A stretch of 64,000 nucleotides of DNA, taken from Lentibacter algarum (GTDB taxonomy: Bacteria; Pseudomonadota; Alphaproteobacteria; Rhodobacterales; Rhodobacteraceae). Numbering within the stretch: the stretch's first letter is position 1; each line of letters begins with the position of its first letter. The stretch covers positions 310,001-374,000 of the forward strand of contig NZ_JAHKQI010000010.1 in NCBI RefSeq assembly GCF_018860975.1, read 5' to 3'. The notes beneath the pieces are model-generated. The model worked only from the letters and a program-made list of their open reading frames with translations. It searched no databases and had not been told where the DNA came from. Shown one piece after another: positions 34,440-44,396 of the stretch. Both the position numbers and the translations under genes were made by a program.

Positions 34440-35371
34440 GCGCGGCGTGCCTCGATGGCCTCCCAGATTTTCTCTGCGATATTGACGCCATCAAAGCGCT
34501 CGAGTTCCTGAATTCCGGTGGGCGAAGTCACGTTGATCTCGGTGAGATAGTCGCCGATCACGTCGATGCCAACAAACACCTGCCCTTTTTCTTTCAGCAG
34601 CGGGCCAATGCGGGCGCAAATTTCGAGATCACGCGGCGTAAGGCCGACTTTCTCGGGCCGTCCGCCGACATGCATGTTCGAGCGTGTTTCACCCTTGGCT
34701 GGCACACGGTTGATCGCGCCGACTGGCTCTCCGTCAACCAAGATAACCCGCTTATCGCCAGCTGAGACATCTGGCAAAAACTTCTGCATTATCAGAGGCT
34801 CGCGGCTGTTCGCGGCAAAAAGCTCATGCAGCGAGGCGAGGTTGCGGTCTTCCGGTGTGAGGCGGAACACGCCCGCGCCGCCATTGCCGTAGAGCGGCTT
34901 TAGGATCACGTCGTTGTGCTCGGCTTTGAAAGCTTTCAAATCTTCCAGATCCCGTGCGATCATGGTTGGTGGCGTGAGATCAGGGAAGTCGAGCACCAAC
35001 AGTTTTTCCGGGTAGTTGCGCACCCAAAACGGATCGTTCACGACCAACGTATCGGGGTGAATGCGGTCAAGCAGGTGAGTTGTGGTGATGTAGAACATGT
35101 CAAACGGCGGGTCTTGACGCAGCCAGACCACATCAAACTCCGACAGATCAACCTCGGCCTCGTCGCCAAGTGTGAAATGATTGCCGACTTCGCGCCGCAC
35201 CGTGAGCGGCCAACCGCGGGCAAGAACGCGCCCTTCACGATAGCTCAACCGCTCAGGCGTATAGTAAAACAACTCATGCCCACGCGCCTGAGCTTCTTCG
35301 GCAATGCGAAAGCTACTGTCAGCGTTGATATCTATCGGACCGATCGGGTCCATCTGGAAAGCGATTTTCAT
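34436..35371 (-). CDS. gshB: Glutathione synthetase
   Basis: This 311-residue ATP-grasp enzyme joins gamma-glutamylcysteine and glycine. [20 protein letters not shown] begins the protein, followed by LRQDPPFDM, and the ATP-grasp [15 protein letters not shown] and [11 protein letters not shown] segments. Start ATG 35371 gives the usual length; the upstream GTG adds 21 residues without family match. The gene lies in the conserved cluster with rsmI and yraN. Confidence 0.95.
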   Translation of the reverse strand: MKIAFQMDPIGPIDINADSSFRIAEEAQARGHELFYYTPERLSYREGRVLARGWPLTVRREVGNHFTLGDEAEVDLSEFDVVWLRQDPPFDMFYITTTHLLDRIHPDTLVVNDPFWVRNYPEKLLVLDFPDLTPPTMIARDLEDLKAFKAEHNDVILKPLYGNGGAGVFRLTPEDRNLASLHELFAANSREPLIMQKFLPDVSAGDKRVILVDGEPVGAINRVPAKGETRSNMHVGGRPEKVGLTPRDLEICARIGPLLKEKGQVFVGIDVIGDYLTEINVTSPTGIQELERFDGVNIAEKIWEAIEARRA

Positions 35372-35443
35372 GGCACAGCCTCTTATGATGTTGAGACATA
35401 TGTGGCCTAGTTGCGCGCGTGGTTCAATGGGCACAAGAGCAGA

Positions 35444-35839
35444 TCAGGCCCCAAAAGCGTTTTCGATCACCTCGACTTGGCCTGTCTGGTTCACAAGTGC
35501 GACATCTATGCGCATGAGGCTTAGGCGACCCTGCGGCAGTTTACTGAGGTAGTCTTCGGCGCTTTGCGCAATGCGCTGCATCTGGCGCGGGCTGATCCGT
35601 TCGGCAGCGCGGGCAAAGTCCTTCGCTTTCTTCACTTCGACAAAAACCGTTTCATCGCCGTGTTGAAGGATCAGATCAATTTCACCAGCTGATCCGCGCC
35701 AACGTGCAACAACGAGGTTGTAGCCGCGTGCCTGATAGTCCCGCTCGACGATGCTCTCCGCGGCGAGGCCGGAGCAATATGCAACGGCCCCGCGCTCGGA
35801 GCGTCTGGAGGGAGACAAGTTTGGCACGGGTACTGACAT
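35444..35839 (-). CDS. yraN: YraN-family (UPF0102) endonuclease-like protein
   Basis: This 131-residue protein has a PD-(D/E)XK-like core: GSAGEIDLILQH and TVFVEVKKAK, with a preceding conserved glutamate (AAESIVERDYQARGYN). YraN is associated with Holliday-junction-type nucleases, but its physiological role is open. It is downstream of rsmI (34-base gap), as in many proteobacteria. Confidence 0.93.
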   Translation of the reverse strand: MSVPVPNLSPSRRSERGAVAYCSGLAAESIVERDYQARGYNLVVARWRGSAGEIDLILQHGDETVFVEVKKAKDFARAAERISPRQMQRIAQSAEDYLSKLPQGRLSLMRIDVALVNQTGQVEVIENAFGA

Positions 35840-35873
35840 TGGGACAGTATCACAGTGAAGTGTTGCTCAAAGA

Positions 35874-36734
35874 TTAACCGCGCTGCAATTGCAGGCCCAT
35901 CTGGTAGATCACGCGGCGCTTTTGCCCTGTATCCTGTGCCAAGGTATCGGCAGCATCCCGCAGGCTCATGGTCTCCATAAGCTCAGCAAGTTGCTTGGAC
36001 ATTTCTTCCTCGGTGATCGTAACGTCGGCGCCTTTGCCGATCAGAACAACGACTTCGCCTTTGAGGTTCTGAGTCGAAAGATCGTGGCTCAGACTGTCGA
36101 GCGTTCCCGAGATCACCTCTTCAAAGCGTTTGGTGAGTTCGCGGCAGATACGGGCTTCGCGCTCTCCGCCCAGCACGTCAGCAGCGTCTTTGATCATCGC
36201 TGCAACGCGCTTGGGCGATTCGTAGAAGACCAAGGTGCCCGATGTGCTCGAAAGCGCTCGCAGAGCGTTTTTACGCGCGCCTTTGGTGTTTGGCAGGAAG
36301 CCTGCAAAGGTAAACATATCAGTCGGCAACCCGCCCAGCGTGAGGGCTGTGACCACCGCCGAAGGCCCGGGCAATGACGTGACGAGATAGCCCCCTGCGC
36401 GGGCGTCTTGCACCAGATGATACCCCGGATCGGCGATCATCGGCGTGCCCGCCTCGGAGGCATAGGCGACAGATCGCCCATCCTCCAAAGCCTTTATTAT
36501 CTTGGGCCGCGCGCGCTCTCCGTTGTGATCATGGTAGGCTATGATCTGCCGGTTCCCGAGGGGAACCCCATGAATTTCCATTAGTTTTCGCAGAGTTCGC
36601 GTGTCTTCAGCGGCCAACACATCGGCACTCGCCAGCACGTCTAACGCGCGCAGGGTAATGTCGCGCGCGGTGCCCAGTGGCGTCGCGACAATGTAGAGGC
36701 CGGCCTCTAGTTTCACTTCTTTATGATTCACCAC
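35874..36734 (-). CDS. rsmI: 16S rRNA (cytidine(1402)-2'-O)-methyltransferase
   Basis: This 286-residue SAM-dependent tetrapyrrole-methylase-fold enzyme modifies C1402 of 16S rRNA in the decoding centre. The core motifs YIVATPLGTARDITLRAL, ADVLAAEDTR, SEAGTPMIADPG and LPGPSAVVTAL are present. The first codon is GTG (36734), followed by a second GTG; either could start translation. It is divergent from the LpoA-like gene, a common arrangement. Confidence 0.95.
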   Translation of the reverse strand: MVNHKEVKLEAGLYIVATPLGTARDITLRALDVLASADVLAAEDTRTLRKLMEIHGVPLGNRQIIAYHDHNGERARPKIIKALEDGRSVAYASEAGTPMIADPGYHLVQDARAGGYLVTSLPGPSAVVTALTLGGLPTDMFTFAGFLPNTKGARKNALRALSSTSGTLVFYESPKRVAAMIKDAADVLGGEREARICRELTKRFEEVISGTLDSLSHDLSTQNLKGEVVVLIGKGADVTITEEEMSKQLAELMETMSLRDAADTLAQDTGQKRRVIYQMGLQLQRG

Positions 36735-36842
36735 TAGACCCTATAGCCTCGACGTTTATGATCGCCCTCGAACCAATCAACGCCGGATCGGGGCTATTGT
36801 TGCCTCACCTTACCAGAGCGTCCCAGGGAGAAGAAGTTACCA

Positions 36843-38024
36843 ATGTTTGCTGTTTTGAAATTTGCCCACAAGCCGTTTGTCCGTCTTGTCATATTGCTCA
36901 ACATTCTGTGGCTCGCCGCCTGTGAGCCGATTTCGCTGAGCACCGACGGCAACGGTGGTAAAGTGAAGGCCGGAGAGCCTGTTGCTGTGGCTCTGTTGTT
37001 GCCACGGGGCAGTGCCATTTCCGGTGACGATCTTATCTCGACTGCGCTTGAAAACGCGGCGCGGCTTGCGGCTGCCGACTTGCAAGGTGTCAAAGTTGAT
37101 CTGCGGGTTTACGCAACAGCAGGCGACGCTGCGCGCGCGCAATCAGCTGCCAGACAAGCGGTAGCAGATGGTGCCCAGATCATCCTCGGGCCGCTACGTG
37201 CCGAAAGCGCTAATGCCGTTGCCGTTGCTGTAGCGCCTGAAGGCATAAACGTGCTGGCTTTCTCCAACAACACCACAATCGCCGGTGGCAACCTGTTCTT
37301 GCTCGGCTCCACCTTCCAGAACACCGCCAACCGCCTGACAGCCTACGCAAACCGCAACGGCAAAGGCCGCATTCTGGTTGTTCACAACGACCAGATTGGT
37401 GGGCAACTTGGCAAAACCGCAATCTTGCAAGCCATCTCGGCAACCGGTGCGACGCTTGCCGGAACTGTCAGCTATGAGCACAGCCAGCAAGGCGTAACAA
37501 GCGCGATACCACGGATCAAAGCCGCCGCGACTGCTGGTGCAGCTAACGCGGTTTTCCTGACAGCAACTTCAGACGGGGCCTTGCCATTTTTCGCGCAGCT
37601 ATTGCCCGAAGGCGGTGTTTCAAGCGCCACGACACAGTTTATCGGCCTGTCCCGCTGGGACATTCCAGCGCAAACGCTGGCACTTCCGGGCCTACAAGGC
37701 GGCTGGTTCGCGCTGCCTGATCCGGCGAAATCGGCGCAGTTTAGCAACCGCTACGCCAGCACCTATGGCAACTCGCCACACCCGCTCGCAGCTTTGGCCT
37801 ACGACGGTGTTGCAGCTGTCGGAGCTTTGGCAAAATCCGGCAAACGCAACGCTTTGTCTAGCGCGTCGCTCACACAAGGTGCGGGCTTTCAAGGCGCCAA
37901 CGGTATCTTCCGTCTGCGCCCCGATGGCACAAACCAGCGCGGGCTAGCGATTGCCCAGATCAAGAACAACAGTGTTTCAATCATCGACGCGGCTCCAAGT
38001 GCCTTCGGCGGTGCCGGCTTCTGA
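36843..38024 (+). CDS. LpoA-like penicillin-binding protein activator lipoprotein
   Basis: This 393-residue protein has a signal peptide with lipobox LAAC (ILWLAACEP), so it is predicted to be anchored in the outer membrane. The mature part has a periplasmic-binding-protein (type I) fold: VAVALLLPRGS, IILGPLRAESANAVA, and FIGLSRWDIP. LpoA proteins stimulate PBP1A; the alphaproteobacterial version lacks the TPR-like N-domain of E. coli LpoA. It overlaps the glnD start region closely and likely shares a transcript. Confidence 0.88.
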   Translation: MFAVLKFAHKPFVRLVILLNILWLAACEPISLSTDGNGGKVKAGEPVAVALLLPRGSAISGDDLISTALENAARLAAADLQGVKVDLRVYATAGDAARAQSAARQAVADGAQIILGPLRAESANAVAVAVAPEGINVLAFSNNTTIAGGNLFLLGSTFQNTANRLTAYANRNGKGRILVVHNDQIGGQLGKTAILQAISATGATLAGTVSYEHSQQGVTSAIPRIKAAATAGAANAVFLTATSDGALPFFAQLLPEGGVSSATTQFIGLSRWDIPAQTLALPGLQGGWFALPDPAKSAQFSNRYASTYGNSPHPLAALAYDGVAAVGALAKSGKRNALSSASLTQGAGFQGANGIFRLRPDGTNQRGLAIAQIKNNSVSIIDAAPSAFGGAGF

Positions 38025-38028
38025 TCGG

Positions 38029-40797
38029 GTGCCTAGCGCCGCTCTCGCCCAGCCTCCGGAAGGCCTGATTTGTGCAGCCGAGCTGATCTTTGATCAGGCC
38101 GCGATGTCACAAAAACTCGCGGTAGCGACCGAAGGCGTGCATGACGATGGCGCCCTACGGGCTGCCGTTGTGCCGCTCCTGCTCGCCGCACGCAAGGAAG
38201 GGCTCGCAAAAATTGACACTGCATTTGCCGAGGCTCCGCTTGAGGCGGGCAAGGCGCGCATGTCCTATTGCTGGCTCACTGATTGCCTCGTTGTCAGTGC
38301 CTTTGAACTGGTTTGCAGCTGCCTCTACCCTCTCGACAAGCCCAAGCCAAACGAGGCATTGGCTGTGATGGCTGTCGGCGGCTACGGGCGCTTTGAGATG
38401 GCTCCGCAGTCAGATGTTGATCTGCTGTTCCTGATGACCCGCAAGATCACCGAACGTGCCGAGTCTGTCATCGAGTCCCTGCTCTATGTGCTGTGGGATT
38501 TGCGTTTCAAAGTCGGCCATGCGAGCCGCACCGTGAACGACTGTCTCACTCTGGGCGAGGAAGATTTCACCATTCGCACGGCTTTGCTTGAGCGACGTTT
38601 TCTGGCGGGCTCTCCTGCCCCCGCCAAAACCCTATCCAAGCGCCTCAGGACCGAGTTGTTTGAAGGCAGTGAGACCGAGTTCATCGACGCCAAACTCGCC
38701 GAGCGCGACATCCGCCATGAAAAGCAGGGCGAGCGCTATGTCGTCGAGCCCAACGTCAAAGAGGGCAAAGGCGGTTTACGCGATCTACAGTCGCTCTACT
38801 GGATCGCAAAATACGTGCATCACGTTGACAAGATTGAACAACTTGTAAAGCTCAAGGTGTTTCGCCCCGAAGAATACAAGATGTTCCAGAAGGCTGAAAA
38901 CTTCCTCTGGGCGGTGCGCTGTCACTTGCACCTGATCACCAAGCGGCCCAATGAACAGCTCACGTTTGACCTTCAAGTCGAAGTTGCCGAGCGCATGGGT
39001 TACACCGATAAAACCGGCCGCCGCGCTGTCGAGCATTTCATGCAGGACTACTTCCGCAACGCCACCCTCGTCGGTGATCTGACGCGGATATTTTTGACCA
39101 AGCTTGAAGCGATCCACGCCAAGCCTGCCCCGCTTCTCCAGCGTATGTTTTCCCGCAAACCGAAGGTGAAACCCGGCTACGAAGTGGTTCACGGGCGTAT
39201 GGCCGTTGAAAACGAAGCCGCATTCTTGCAAGACCCGCTCAACTTGTTGCGGGTGTTTGAAGAAGGCCTACGAACCGGCCTGCTCATTCACCCTGACGCC
39301 ATGCGCCTTGTCACGGCAAACCTCGGCCTGATCGACGACGACTTTCGCAACGACAAAGAAGCGCGGCGCATTTTCCTCGATCTGCTGCTCAAACACGGCA
39401 ATCCCGAGCGCGCTTTGCGACGGATGAACGAGCTTGGCGTGCTCGGGGCCTTCATCCCCGAGTTTGCGCCGATTGTGGCGATGATGCAGTTCAACATGTA
39501 CCACTCCTACACTGTTGACGAGCACACCATTCAGGTGATCTCGCATTTCGCCCGCATCGAGCGGCTGGAGCTGGAAGAAGAACTGCCTATTTCCTCGGAA
39601 ATTCTCCGGGAAGGTGTTGACCGTAAGGTACTAATGGTCGCCATGCTGTGTCATGATATCGGCAAGGGCCGTGATCAGGATCACTCCATACTTGGCGCTC
39701 AGATCAGCCGCAAAGTCGCGCCACGACTGGGCCTTTCGAAGGCCGACTGCGACACTGTTGAATGGCTGGTGCGCTATCATTTGTTGATGTCGGACATGGC
39801 CCAAAAACGTGACATCGCCGATCCGCGCACAGTGCGTGACTTTGCCAAGGCCGTAGGCAGCGTCAAGCGGCTTGATCTGCTTACACTGCTCACAGTCTGC
39901 GACATTCGCGGCGTCGGGCCGAGCACATGGAATAACTGGAAGGCTGTGTTGATCCGCGCGCTCTACCGCCAGACACGGCATGCACTTGAAGAAGGCATGG
40001 AAGCTCTGGGCCGCGAGAACCGCGGTGCTGTTGCCAAAAAGCTGTTGCGTCAAGAGCTTTCAGGCTGGGACAAAAAGGATATCAAGCGAGAAACAGCGCG
40101 GCATTATCCGCCTTACTGGCAAGGCCTGCACGTAACGGCGCATGTGGTTTTTGCAAATCTTCTCAAAGACTTGAAAGACAGTGACGTGCGGATTGACCTG
40201 CACCCTGATGAAGACCGCGACGCAACCCGCGCCTGTTTTGCCATGACCGACCACCCCGGCATTTTCAGCCGCATCTGTGGCGCGCTGGCACTGGTCGGAG
40301 CCAACATCGTTGATGCCCGCACCTTCACCTCAAACGACGGCTACGTCACAGCGGCCTTCTGGATACAGGACGCCGAAGGCCACCCATACGAAGCGTCGCG
40401 CCTGCCCCGCCTGCGCAAAATGATCGAGCGCACATTGGCCGGCGAAGTGATAACAACCGACGCCATGCAAACCCGCGACAAGCTCAAAAAACGCGAGCGC
40501 GCCTTTCGTGTGCCAACATCTATTACCTTCGACAACGAAGGCTCCGAGATCTACACGATCATCGAAGTCGACACCCGCGATAGAGCCGGCCTTTTGCATG
40601 ACCTCACCCGCACACTCGCAGGGCTCAATGTCTATATCGCCTCTGCGGTTATTGCCACATATGGTGAACAGGCAGTTGACACCTTCTATGTCAAAGACAT
40701 GTTCGGTCTGAAGTTTCACGCCACCCAAAAGCAGCAACTTCTGGAGAAAAAACTGCGGGAAGCCATAGAACAGGGCACCAAACGGGCCCGCGCCTAG
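38029..40797 (+). CDS. glnD: [Protein-PII] uridylyltransferase/uridylyl-removing enzyme
   Basis: This 922-residue nitrogen sensor uridylylates PII when glutamine is low and removes UMP when glutamine is high. The nucleotidyltransferase motif GGYGRFEMAPQSDVDLLFL lies near the N-terminus, the HD motif CHDIGKGRDQDHS in the middle, and two ACT domains (about 720-800 and 835-905; TDHPGIFSRICGAL and RDRAGLLHDLTRTL) at the end. The start is uncertain: GTG at 38029 is favoured because residues before the ATG at 38104 (LICAAELIFD) look conserved. Confidence 0.95.
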   Translation: MPSAALAQPPEGLICAAELIFDQAAMSQKLAVATEGVHDDGALRAAVVPLLLAARKEGLAKIDTAFAEAPLEAGKARMSYCWLTDCLVVSAFELVCSCLYPLDKPKPNEALAVMAVGGYGRFEMAPQSDVDLLFLMTRKITERAESVIESLLYVLWDLRFKVGHASRTVNDCLTLGEEDFTIRTALLERRFLAGSPAPAKTLSKRLRTELFEGSETEFIDAKLAERDIRHEKQGERYVVEPNVKEGKGGLRDLQSLYWIAKYVHHVDKIEQLVKLKVFRPEEYKMFQKAENFLWAVRCHLHLITKRPNEQLTFDLQVEVAERMGYTDKTGRRAVEHFMQDYFRNATLVGDLTRIFLTKLEAIHAKPAPLLQRMFSRKPKVKPGYEVVHGRMAVENEAAFLQDPLNLLRVFEEGLRTGLLIHPDAMRLVTANLGLIDDDFRNDKEARRIFLDLLLKHGNPERALRRMNELGVLGAFIPEFAPIVAMMQFNMYHSYTVDEHTIQVISHFARIERLELEEELPISSEILREGVDRKVLMVAMLCHDIGKGRDQDHSILGAQISRKVAPRLGLSKADCDTVEWLVRYHLLMSDMAQKRDIADPRTVRDFAKAVGSVKRLDLLTLLTVCDIRGVGPSTWNNWKAVLIRALYRQTRHALEEGMEALGRENRGAVAKKLLRQELSGWDKKDIKRETARHYPPYWQGLHVTAHVVFANLLKDLKDSDVRIDLHPDEDRDATRACFAMTDHPGIFSRICGALALVGANIVDARTFTSNDGYVTAAFWIQDAEGHPYEASRLPRLRKMIERTLAGEVITTDAMQTRDKLKKRERAFRVPTSITFDNEGSEIYTIIEVDTRDRAGLLHDLTRTLAGLNVYIASAVIATYGEQAVDTFYVKDMFGLKFHATQKQQLLEKKLREAIEQGTKRARA

Positions 40798-40846
40798 AGC
40801 GCTTCAAAATCAAGTTGTGCCTCGACCCAATCTCAAAACGCTTCAG

Positions 40847-40895
40847 GCTTTTTCTTGGTCCAAATATCCTGGGGGGTTTGGGGGGCTAGCCCCCC
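40847..40895 (+). repeat. Rhodobacterales-type intergenic repeat, copy 2
   Basis: CTTTTTCTTGGTCCAAATATCC is followed by a GGGGGGTTTGGGGGG tract and GGCTAGCC palindrome ending in CCCCC. It is the inverted version of the element at 11580-11625. It lies between glnD and murJ. Confidence 0.75.
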
Positions 40896-40977
40896 GTCAA
40901 CGTTGCAGGGCATTCCCTGCCTTCCTTGCGCGCGCCCTTTAGGGTATGGCTTGTCAAAACAACACCAGAGCAGCCTA

Positions 40978-42519
40978 ATGAAACCCATTCGCCTAATCGC
41001 CAGCATCTTTACTGTCGGCTTCTGGACTTTGATGAGCCGGATCCTGGGTTTTGCACGCGACATCCTGATCTCGGCCTACATCGGCCCCGGCCCGCTTATG
41101 GATGCCTACGTCGTCGCCTTTCGTTTGCCCAATCTGTTCCGCCGCTTCTTTGCCGAAGGCGCATTCAACGCCGCATTTGTGCCAATGTTCTCAAAGCGGC
41201 TGGAAGCTGACGAAGCGCCAGAGGCTTTCGCCTCCAATGCGCTCAGCTGGCTTAGTTTCGCCGTTCTAACGCTCACGGGGCTGGCCTTGGTGTTCATGCC
41301 CGCTCTGGTTTGGCTCACGGCAGAGGGTTTCTCAAACGATGCACGTTTTGACTTGGCCACAGGCTTTGGCCGTATCGTCTTCCCCTATATCTTTTTTATC
41401 TCTCTCGCTGCGCTGTTCTCCGGAGTGCTCAACGCCACGGGCCGTTTTGCCGCCGCCGCTGCGGCGCCTGTGTTGCTAAACATCATGCTGGTCGCGGCAA
41501 TGCTTTTTGCAGCCTATAGCGGCGGCGAAGTCGTTAAGGCGCTGATCTACACCATCCCTTTTGCCGGCCTTGCGCAATTGGCGCTGGTCTGGCTTGCTGC
41601 CGAGCGCGCCGGCATGCGCATCCGCCCGCACATCCCCCGCCCTTCAGCCGAAATGGCGCATCTCTTGCGTGTCGCCCTGCCTGCCGCATTGGCGATGGGC
41701 GTTGTGCAGATCAACCTCGTTGTTGGCCAGCTTGTCGCCTCGGATTTTGAGAAAGCCGTTAGCTGGCTTTATGCCGCCGACCGCCTCTATCAACTGCCAT
41801 TGGGTGTGGTCGGTATCGCTGTTGGCATCGTCCTGCTGCCCGATCTGTCGCGCCGCCTCAAGGCCGGAGACGACACTGGCGCCCGCGCCGCCTACTCGCG
41901 CGCATCAGAGGTGTCTTTGGCACTCACAATTCCCGCAGCGATTGCCCTGATCGTGATCCCCCTTCCGCTGATCTCGGTGCTTTTTGAGCGTGGGAACTTC
42001 ACCGCTGACGACGCCGCCTCAACGGCATTGGCCGTGGCGGTCTACGGCCTCGGCTTGCCTGCATTTGTCTTGCAAAAAACGCTACAACCGCTGTTTTTCG
42101 CCCGCGAAGACACCAAAAGCCCGTTTCGCTACGCGCTGGTCGCAATGGTGGTGAACCTTGTGCTGGCCTTTGGCCTCAAGCCCTATATCGGCTGGCTTGC
42201 CCCTGCGGTTGCGGCCTCGGCTGCAGCTTGGCTCATGGTGGCGCAGCTTGGCTTTGGCGCTCGCAAGTTTGGCACCGTCACCAAGTTTGATGCCCGTTTC
42301 AAATCGCGCATCTGGCGGATTATTCTTGCTGCCGCGCTCATGGGGGCCTTGCTGTTCTGGCTCAATCTCGCGCTTTCTCCGATGTTCGACGCGGGTGCGC
42401 TGCGCTACCTTGCCTTGGTCATCTTGATCCTTGCAGGGATCATCGGCTACTTCGGCTTGGGGCAACTTCTCGGCGCATTTCGTCTGGCCGAATTCAAGGC
42501 AGCAGCGCGGCGTGGCTAA
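40978..42519 (+). CDS. murJ: Lipid II flippase MurJ
   Basis: This 513-residue polytopic protein (about 14 helices) begins MKPIRLIASIFTVGFWTLMS; the motifs SRILGFARDILISA and FRLPNLFRRFFAEGAFNAAF are diagnostic of MurJ/MviN. It flips lipid II for peptidoglycan synthesis. The start is the ATG at 40978; the frame upstream runs through the repeat. It overlaps the convergent rhomboid-like gene by 4 bp. Confidence 0.95.
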   Translation: MKPIRLIASIFTVGFWTLMSRILGFARDILISAYIGPGPLMDAYVVAFRLPNLFRRFFAEGAFNAAFVPMFSKRLEADEAPEAFASNALSWLSFAVLTLTGLALVFMPALVWLTAEGFSNDARFDLATGFGRIVFPYIFFISLAALFSGVLNATGRFAAAAAAPVLLNIMLVAAMLFAAYSGGEVVKALIYTIPFAGLAQLALVWLAAERAGMRIRPHIPRPSAEMAHLLRVALPAALAMGVVQINLVVGQLVASDFEKAVSWLYAADRLYQLPLGVVGIAVGIVLLPDLSRRLKAGDDTGARAAYSRASEVSLALTIPAAIALIVIPLPLISVLFERGNFTADDAASTALAVAVYGLGLPAFVLQKTLQPLFFAREDTKSPFRYALVAMVVNLVLAFGLKPYIGWLAPAVAASAAAWLMVAQLGFGARKFGTVTKFDARFKSRIWRIILAAALMGALLFWLNLALSPMFDAGALRYLALVILILAGIIGYFGLGQLLGAFRLAEFKAAARRG

Positions 42520-43193
42520 GCCCGCCGGATACGCGCTCTGAGCCGTGCAAAGCCGCCGGGGCTGACAAGAAATGACAGCCCAAAGCCTGTGGCAAAACCT
42601 GCAAGTTCGGCGATCCAGGCTGTGCCAGCACCGAACAGCACTCCGAGCACAAGCTGTATGAAAAGCAGCATACCAATGAGCTGAAAGGCTTTGATCTGGC
42701 TTTCACCCATCGTTTTAAGCCGCCTCCATAGGATAAAACTGAAGGCTCCGATAAGGCCATACCCCCCCGGCAGCGCACCGATCAGGTAGGATTGATCCCC
42801 TGAAACAAGCCCCCAAACCAGCCCACCGGCAACACTTGCGCCAAAGAATATCACCACAACGGCGAGCGCATGGAAGCTGTCGCCAACGAACTTGCCCAGC
42901 GCCAGAGTGATCACTGCACCGAAGACCATGCCGATGAAATCACCATGCAAGAAAGGATAGGTCACAAAGCGTGAAAGTTCGGCCAAGGGCCACTCTCCCC
43001 GCTCAACCATTAGCGGCACCAGCCTGCCAGGCAGCCCGTAGTCTTGCACCGCAGCAAGCCGCCAGCCGATACCCAGCCTGCCGCCGATGACGCCCTGTTC
43101 GGCCAGCGTAAAAACGCCTTCAACAGCGACCATGACGCAAAATAGCGCGATCACCACCGGTGCAACTTTTCCGACTGCGCTGTCTTCGCTCAT
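42516..43193 (-). CDS. Rhomboid-family membrane protein (probably proteolytically inactive)
   Basis: This 225-residue protein has six predicted membrane helices. The region that should carry the catalytic serine, GxSG, reads GALPGGYGLIGAF with Leu141 at the serine position. The last helix, where a catalytic histidine is expected, reads ELAGFATGF without histidine. The TM2 histidine of FLHGD remains. Fold and spacing fit the rhomboid family, so this may be a pseudo-rhomboid binding membrane substrates without cleaving them. Confidence 0.78.
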   Translation of the reverse strand: MSEDSAVGKVAPVVIALFCVMVAVEGVFTLAEQGVIGGRLGIGWRLAAVQDYGLPGRLVPLMVERGEWPLAELSRFVTYPFLHGDFIGMVFGAVITLALGKFVGDSFHALAVVVIFFGASVAGGLVWGLVSGDQSYLIGALPGGYGLIGAFSFILWRRLKTMGESQIKAFQLIGMLLFIQLVLGVLFGAGTAWIAELAGFATGFGLSFLVSPGGFARLRARIRRA

Positions 43194-43290
43194 CTTGGTC
43201 TCCCGCGGGCCTCCGCTTGACGTTCTGAAACCTCATGGGTAAGCCAGCCGCAAGCAATTATCCAGACAGCTCTTTGATCGGAGAGACAGC

Positions 43291-44331
43291 ATGAGTGACA
43301 CGCCGCAAACACCACCAGGCATCCAGGGTTACACACCACGGGTTTTCTCGGGTATCCAGCCATCGGGCGACTTGCATCTTGGCAACTATCTCGGCGCGCT
43401 CAAGCGCTTTGCTGACTCACAAAACCAGGGTATCGAAACGGTTTATTGCATGGTTGATCAACATGCGATCACTGTATGGCAAGACCCTGCCGAGCTTAAG
43501 CGCTCGACCCGTGAGTTGGCGGCAGGTTTTATTGCCGCGGGCATTGATCCGGACAAGTCGATCCTGTTCAACCAATCGCAAGTTGCCGAGCACTCGCAGC
43601 TTGCTTGGGTGTTTAACTGCGTGGCGCGCATGGGCTGGATGCAACGCATGACCCAGTGGAAAGACAAGGCCGGGAAGAACTCGCAAAACGCATCGCTTGG
43701 CCTGCTAGCCTACCCCTCGCTGATGGCGGCAGATATTCTGATTTACCACTCCACACATGTGCCTGTGGGCGAAGACCAAAAGCAGCATCTTGAGCTGACG
43801 CGTGATATTGCCACCAAGTTCAACAACGACTTCGGCGTTGATTTCTTTCCAATCACCGAGCCAGTGATTGAAGGAGCAGCGACGCGGGTGATGAGCCTGC
43901 GCGACGGCTCAAAGAAGATGTCAAAGTCTGACCCGTCAGCTGCCAGCCGTATCAACATGACTGACGACGCCGACACGATTGCCAAGAAGATCCGCAAAGC
44001 CAAGTCGGACGCCGACGCCCTGCCCTCGGAAGCCAAAGGCCTTGAGGAGCGTGCCGAGGCGCGCAACCTTGTCAACATCTACGCGGCATTGTCTGATATG
44101 ACGGTTGACGCGGTTCTGGCAGATGTCGGCGGCAAACAGTTCAGCGAATTCAAGCCCATGCTGGCTGACCTTGCGGTTGATAAGCTCGCGCCTATTTCAG
44201 CCGAAATGGCCCGTTTGATGCAGCACCAAGACGAGATCGACGCAACCCTGCGCAAGGGAGCCGCACGCGCTCGTGCTATCGCCGCGCCGATCCTTGCGAA
44301 AACTTATGATATCGTCGGGATGATCCGCTAG
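43291..44331 (+). CDS. trpS: Tryptophanyl-tRNA synthetase
   Basis: This 346-residue class Ic synthetase charges tRNA-Trp. It has the HIGH-type signature [10 protein letters not shown] and the KMSKS signature (KKMSKSDPS). The dimer core and length match the bacterial type. It lies near murJ, an arrangement common in Rhodobacterales. Confidence 0.97.
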   Translation: MSDTPQTPPGIQGYTPRVFSGIQPSGDLHLGNYLGALKRFADSQNQGIETVYCMVDQHAITVWQDPAELKRSTRELAAGFIAAGIDPDKSILFNQSQVAEHSQLAWVFNCVARMGWMQRMTQWKDKAGKNSQNASLGLLAYPSLMAADILIYHSTHVPVGEDQKQHLELTRDIATKFNNDFGVDFFPITEPVIEGAATRVMSLRDGSKKMSKSDPSAASRINMTDDADTIAKKIRKAKSDADALPSEAKGLEERAEARNLVNIYAALSDMTVDAVLADVGGKQFSEFKPMLADLAVDKLAPISAEMARLMQHQDEIDATLRKGAARARAIAAPILAKTYDIVGMIR

Positions 44332-44396
44332 CACGTTTCCCGCTTTACCCTTTGCATTGGCCAGCCTAATCTTTGGCCAAACGAAAGGGACATATC

